From Bradyrhizobium sp. CB1015 (GTDB lineage Bacteria; Pseudomonadota; Alphaproteobacteria; Rhizobiales; Xanthobacteraceae): 64,000 bases of DNA. A program made the position numbers and the translations under genes. A model generated the notes under the pieces. The model was not told the DNA's origin, searched no databases, and was given only the letters and a program-made list of their open reading frames with translations. This document shows, one piece after another, positions 61,187-64,000 of the stretch; positions within the stretch are counted from its first letter, which is position 1, and every line of letters starts with the position of its first letter. The DNA is taken from the NCBI RefSeq assembly GCF_025200925.1, contig NZ_CP104174.1, forward strand, positions 4,340,001 through 4,404,000. The letters run 5' to 3'.

Positions 61187-61233
61187 GTCATTGAGAAGAC
61201 AGGGCTCGGCTACTGTGCATGGGGTTGTTTTTC
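61187..61233 (+). repeat. Conserved 47-nt intergenic element, copy 2
   Basis: GTCATTGA and, after the same 13-nt spacing as in copy 1 at 21781-21827, GCTACTGTGCATGGGGTT plus a T-run. It lies about 95 nt upstream of the GFA-family gene on the same strand. The surrounding sequence is not otherwise similar to copy 1. Confidence 0.6.
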
Positions 61234-61324
61234 ATGTTCTTGTTTTGGGGCATCCCGCTGCTGACAGCATGTTGGCAGCAGGGGCGGGCTACGACCACCT
61301 CCTGACAAAAGGGGAGAGCGGATC

Positions 61325-61693
61325 ATGCCGATCGAGGCAAGCTGTCATTGCGGTGAGACGGTGTTCGAGGTGACGGAGGCGCCTTCGAGCGTGACGCGCT
61401 GCACCTGCACTCTCTGCGCCAAGCGCGGCGCGCTGTGGGCCTATTACAAGCCGGCGCAGTTTCGCCTGCTGTCGCCGCCAGAGAACGTCGCGACCTATCT
61501 CTGGGGCAGCCGCACCGTCAAACACCATTTTTGCGCGTCTTGCGGCTGCGGCACCTATTCGGAGTCGCCGGACTGGTCGAGCGGCAAGCCCGATTTCGAC
61601 AATCCCAAGGTCGCCGTCAACGCGCGACTGTTCGACGATTTCGATTTGGAGGCCGTGCCGGTGAACGTCATTGACGGCAGGAATTTGTGGTGA
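61325..61693 (+). CDS. GFA-family glutathione-dependent formaldehyde-activating-like protein
   Basis: A 122-residue zinc protein of the GFA (Mss4-like) family. The cysteine ligands are in SCHCGETVFEV, TRCTCTLCAKRG and HFCASCGCGTYSES. GFA proteins were named for formaldehyde-glutathione condensation, but most members lack proof of this activity. The ATG follows GGGGAGAGC. Convergent with the exonuclease gene, 3 bp between stops. Confidence 0.93.
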   Translation: MPIEASCHCGETVFEVTEAPSSVTRCTCTLCAKRGALWAYYKPAQFRLLSPPENVATYLWGSRTVKHHFCASCGCGTYSESPDWSSGKPDFDNPKVAVNARLFDDFDLEAVPVNVIDGRNLW

Positions 61694-61696
61694 GGG

Positions 61697-62467
61697 TCAC
61701 CGCAACACCACCCACGCCGGCGCGTGGTCGCTCGCGCCATCCTCGCCGCGGATCTTCTTGTCGACGCCGGCCTTCGTTAACCGTGAGGCCAAGGCAGGGC
61801 TAAGCAGGAGATGGTCGAGCCGCAGGCCCGCATCGCGCGGCCAGCGGTTCCGCATGTAGTCCCAGAACGTGTAGATGCGCTTGTGCGGATGCAATTCGCG
61901 GATCGCGTCGCACCAGCCTTGCTCGACCAGCGCGGCAAAGGCGGCGCGGCTCTTCGGCTGGATCAGCGCATCCTTGTCCCAAGAGCGCGTCGGATAGATG
62001 TCGATCTCATCAGGCGCGACGTTGTAGTCGCCGGCGAGCACCACCGGCAGGTCCTGCTTGATGAAGGTCTTGGCGTGGCGCCGCAGCCGCGCGAACCAGT
62101 CGATCTTGTAGTCGAATTTCGGTCCCGGCTGCGGATTGCCGTTCGGCAGGTAGATGCTGGTGACGACGATGCCGCGCACGGCCGCTTCGATGTAGCGCGC
62201 TTCGAGATCGGCAGGCTTTCCCGGCAACCGGTCGCGCGTCAGCACGGGCTCGGCATTGCGGGCGAGGATGGCAACGCCGTTCCAGGCCTTTTGTCCACGC
62301 CACACCGCGCCATAGCCGGCCTTTTCGATGGCGGCCGCCGGAAATTCGCCATCACTTGCCTTCAACTCCTGAAGCGCGACGACATCGGGCTTCGCCGCGC
62401 GCAGCCATGCCAACAAATTGGGCAGGCGGCGGTTGATGTTGTTGATGTTGAATGTCGCGATCTTCAT
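61697..62467 (-). CDS. xth: Exodeoxyribonuclease III
   Basis: A 256-residue AP endonuclease/3' exonuclease of base-excision repair. Family motifs: KIATFNINNINRRLPNLLAWL, the metal-ligand Glu in ALQELKASDGEFP, IYLPNGNPQPG, GDYNVAPDEIDIY and the catalytic SDHAPAWVVL at the C-terminus. Length and all active-site residues match XthA. Monocistronic. Confidence 0.95.
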   Translation of the reverse strand: MKIATFNINNINRRLPNLLAWLRAAKPDVVALQELKASDGEFPAAAIEKAGYGAVWRGQKAWNGVAILARNAEPVLTRDRLPGKPADLEARYIEAAVRGIVVTSIYLPNGNPQPGPKFDYKIDWFARLRRHAKTFIKQDLPVVLAGDYNVAPDEIDIYPTRSWDKDALIQPKSRAAFAALVEQGWCDAIRELHPHKRIYTFWDYMRNRWPRDAGLRLDHLLLSPALASRLTKAGVDKKIRGEDGASDHAPAWVVLR

Positions 62468-62507
62468 GTAGAGCTACCGGCTCCTGCCTTCCGTCCTCGG
62501 AGATACA

Positions 62508-62723
62508 ATGTCCAAGTTGAGCTTTGCCGCTACTGTATTCGTCGTCGCGTTCTCCGGGGCCACGGCACAGTCAGCCGAAACGCGCGGCGCGTGCAAGGCG
62601 GACTACGACAAATTCTGCGCCGGCATCGCGCCGGGTGGCGGCATCGTCGCCTGTCTCAACGCCAAGCGCGACCAGCTCAGCGCCACCTGCAAGACAGCGC
62701 TGGACAGCAGAAAGAAGAAATAA
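62508..62723 (+). CDS. Small secreted cysteine-rich repeat protein
   Basis: A 71-residue protein with a signal peptide (about residues 1-23, ending QSAE). The mature part has four Cys-containing elements in the pattern of the cysteine-rich (Golgi apparatus protein-like) repeat: ACKADYDKFCAGIAPGGGIVACLNAKRDQLSATC. Such small periplasmic proteins are common in rhizobia and of unknown role. Divergent from the exonuclease gene with 40 bp between starts. Confidence 0.75.
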   Translation: MSKLSFAATVFVVAFSGATAQSAETRGACKADYDKFCAGIAPGGGIVACLNAKRDQLSATCKTALDSRKKK

Positions 62724-62724
62724 T

Positions 62725-62872
62725 CCTCGCGTCCCGGACGCGCGAAGCGCGAGCCGGGCCAGAAGGCCACACGGGATACTGTTGAAAGATGGGCCCCGGC
62801 TCTGCAGCGCATCGCTGACCGGACGATGCTTCGCATCGCCGGCATAGCGCTGCACTGCGTCCGGGTCACGAG
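62725..62872. repeat. Dispersed palindromic repeat, family A, copy 3
   Basis: Ends CGTCCCGGACGCGCG and GCGTCCGGGTCACGAG plus GGGCCCCGGCTCTGCAGCGC in the middle, matching copies at 729-868 and 28334-28500. Non-coding, between the small secreted protein gene and alr. Confidence 0.7.
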
Positions 62873-62880
62873 AGCGTCGT

Positions 62881-64000
62881 CTAGCTCGGCAGCGGCGGCA
62901 ACGCCGGCGGCTGCTCGATCGGCGGCGGGGTGGGCGGCTGCCCGGCGTTCGACGCGGGCTCCGGCTTCGTCAGCGGCTCCTCGACATTGCCGCCCTTGTA
63001 GACGCGGGCATAGCGGTGGCCGAGGCTGGTCAGCACCTCATAGCCGATCGTGCCGAAATGGTGCGCGAGCTCGTCGACGGTGATGCCTTCGCCGAGCAGC
63101 GTCACCATGTGGCCGCGCCGCACCGCGTTCGGCGGCAGATCGGTGATGTCGATCGCGATCAGGTCCATGGAGATGCGGCCCGCGACAGGGCAGCGCTTGC
63201 CGGCCACGATGACCTCGGCGCCACGGGTGCCGTCATTGGAGCTGGCGGCGCGGAAATAGCCGTCAGCATAGCCGACCGCGATGATCGCCAGTTTCGTCGG
63301 CCGGCGCGCGGTCCAGGTGCCGCCATAGCCGACGGTCTCGCCGCGATCGATGGTGCGGATCTGCACGATGCGCGCCTTGAGGTCGACCACCTGCTGCATC
63401 GGATTGTCGGCCTCCGGCGTCGGGTTGACGCCGTAGAGCGCAGCTCCCGGCCGCACCAGGTCGAACTGGAAGGGCGCGCCTAGGAAGATACCGGAGGAGT
63501 TGGCGAGCGCCGCCGGCACGCCTGTGAACTCGCTGGCGATGCTGCGGAAGGCCGCGAGCTGTCTGGCATTGATCGGGCTGTTGAGCTGCTCGGCCGAGAC
63601 CAGATGGCTCATCACCAGCGTGATGCCGTGATCGCCGGCATTGATGCGGGGGATGATGGCCTGCGCTTCCGACAGCGTCAGCCCGAGCCGGTTCATGCCG
63701 GTGTCGATGTGAATAGCAGCACCCCCGTTCCAGCCGGTGCGGCGGCAGAACACGTCCCATTCGGCGAGCTCGTTGAGATCGCCGATCACCGGACGGCAAT
63801 TGATCGTGGCGTAGTGCTCGCCGGTGTTCTGGAAGTAGCCGCCGAGCACGTAGATCGTGGGCTCCGGAACGGCGGCCCGCACCTTGCGCGCTTCCTCGAT
63901 GGTGGCGACGAAGAAGGTCTTGCAACCGGCTTTGCTCAGGGCTCGCGACACTTGCTCGGCGCCGCAGCCATAGGCGTCGGCCTTGATCACCGCCGAACAT
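62881..64000 (-). CDS. alr: Alanine racemase, N-terminus beyond window edge
   Basis: PLP enzyme that converts L- to D-alanine for peptidoglycan. 373 codons are visible; the window cuts off the first 30-40. The PLP lysine is in MIKADAYGCG at the visible N-terminus, the barrel contains AIHIDTGMNRLGL and HLVSAEQLN, and the second-domain tyrosine is in ETVGYGGTWTARRPT. The C-terminus carries an unusual 30-residue proline-rich tail (NAGQPPTPPPIEQPPALPP) beyond the normal end. Identification secure. Confidence 0.95.
   Translation of the reverse strand, partial: CSAVIKADAYGCGAEQVSRALSKAGCKTFFVATIEEARKVRAAVPEPTIYVLGGYFQNTGEHYATINCRPVIGDLNELAEWDVFCRRTGWNGGAAIHIDTGMNRLGLTLSEAQAIIPRINAGDHGITLVMSHLVSAEQLNSPINARQLAAFRSIASEFTGVPAALANSSGIFLGAPFQFDLVRPGAALYGVNPTPEADNPMQQVVDLKARIVQIRTIDRGETVGYGGTWTARRPTKLAIIAVGYADGYFRAASSNDGTRGAEVIVAGKRCPVAGRISMDLIAIDITDLPPNAVRRGHMVTLLGEGITVDELAHHFGTIGYEVLTSLGHRYARVYKGGNVEEPLTKPEPASNAGQPPTPPPIEQPPALPPLPS

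Overview
This 64 kb window looks like an ordinary chromosomal stretch of a high-GC alphaproteobacterium, most likely Bradyrhizobium or a close relative in the Nitrobacteraceae. The reasons are strong GC bias at third codon positions, rhizobial-type proteins (DUF47-Pit phosphate uptake, several Liv-type ABC genes, PAS_5 and DHCW-cupin proteins) and many short palindromic intergenic repeats typical of that group. No prophage, integrase, insertion sequence, rRNA operon, canonical tRNA or CRISPR array was found. The assignment is inference from sequence features, not a database match.

Layout. 1-2.4 kb: end of guaB, a CurA-like reductase and a small membrane protein. 2.4-9.5 kb: a minus-strand catabolic operon (D-threonine aldolase/D-serine deaminase-like PLP enzyme, two permeases, ATPase, binding protein, RidA, AstE/AspA-type deacylase, then a LacI-family regulator) with a perfect LacI-type operator at its promoter. 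9.5-16.5 kb: phosphoesterase, a membrane protein cut by an in-frame stop, MAPEG protein, RsmB/NOP methyltransferase, cold-shock protein, cupin, SnoaL-like protein and guaA. 16.5-30.9 kb: an accessory mixture (HNH nuclease, two serine hydrolases, a deformylase homologue lacking metal ligands, a TetR module with two matching operators, MFS transporter, MarR-GNAT fusion, OhrR-like regulator, acetolactate synthase-like enzyme). 30.9-34.9 kb: an RNA-repair locus encoding RtcB ligase and a Ro60/TROVE protein, preceded by four tandem tRNA-mimicking RNA units that resemble bacterial Y RNAs; a promoter-hairpin-terminator cassette lies further upstream. 34.9-38.8 kb: DUF429, GST, CsaA, ArsC-like and PAS proteins. 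38.8-43.5 kb: a complete branched-chain amino acid-type ABC operon. 43.5-45.8 kb: a Pho box, DUF47 and Pit, then gdx/sugE behind a guanidine-II riboswitch. 45.9-64 kb: housekeeping and scattered genes (prfC, acyl-CoA synthetase, YfgM-like protein, der, an orphan LivK paralogue, SDR, purF-cvpA, radA, TauE, GFA, exonuclease III and part of alr).

The most interesting region is 33.76-34.86 kb. Each of the four RNA units has a conserved 5' hairpin with a 10-nt loop and a T-arm, and ends in a conserved TGTTCCC motif. In three of them the T-arm is followed by an acceptor-like stem closed at its tip, where a real tRNA has free ends, and then by a D-arm or a hairpin in the D-arm position. The units are therefore tRNA-like but circularly permuted, directly upstream of and collinear with the Ro60 and RtcB genes. 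Other well-supported regulatory signals are the guanidine-II riboswitch of gdx, the Pho box of DUF47-pit, the LacI-type operator and a paired TACC-N8-GGTA TetR operator.
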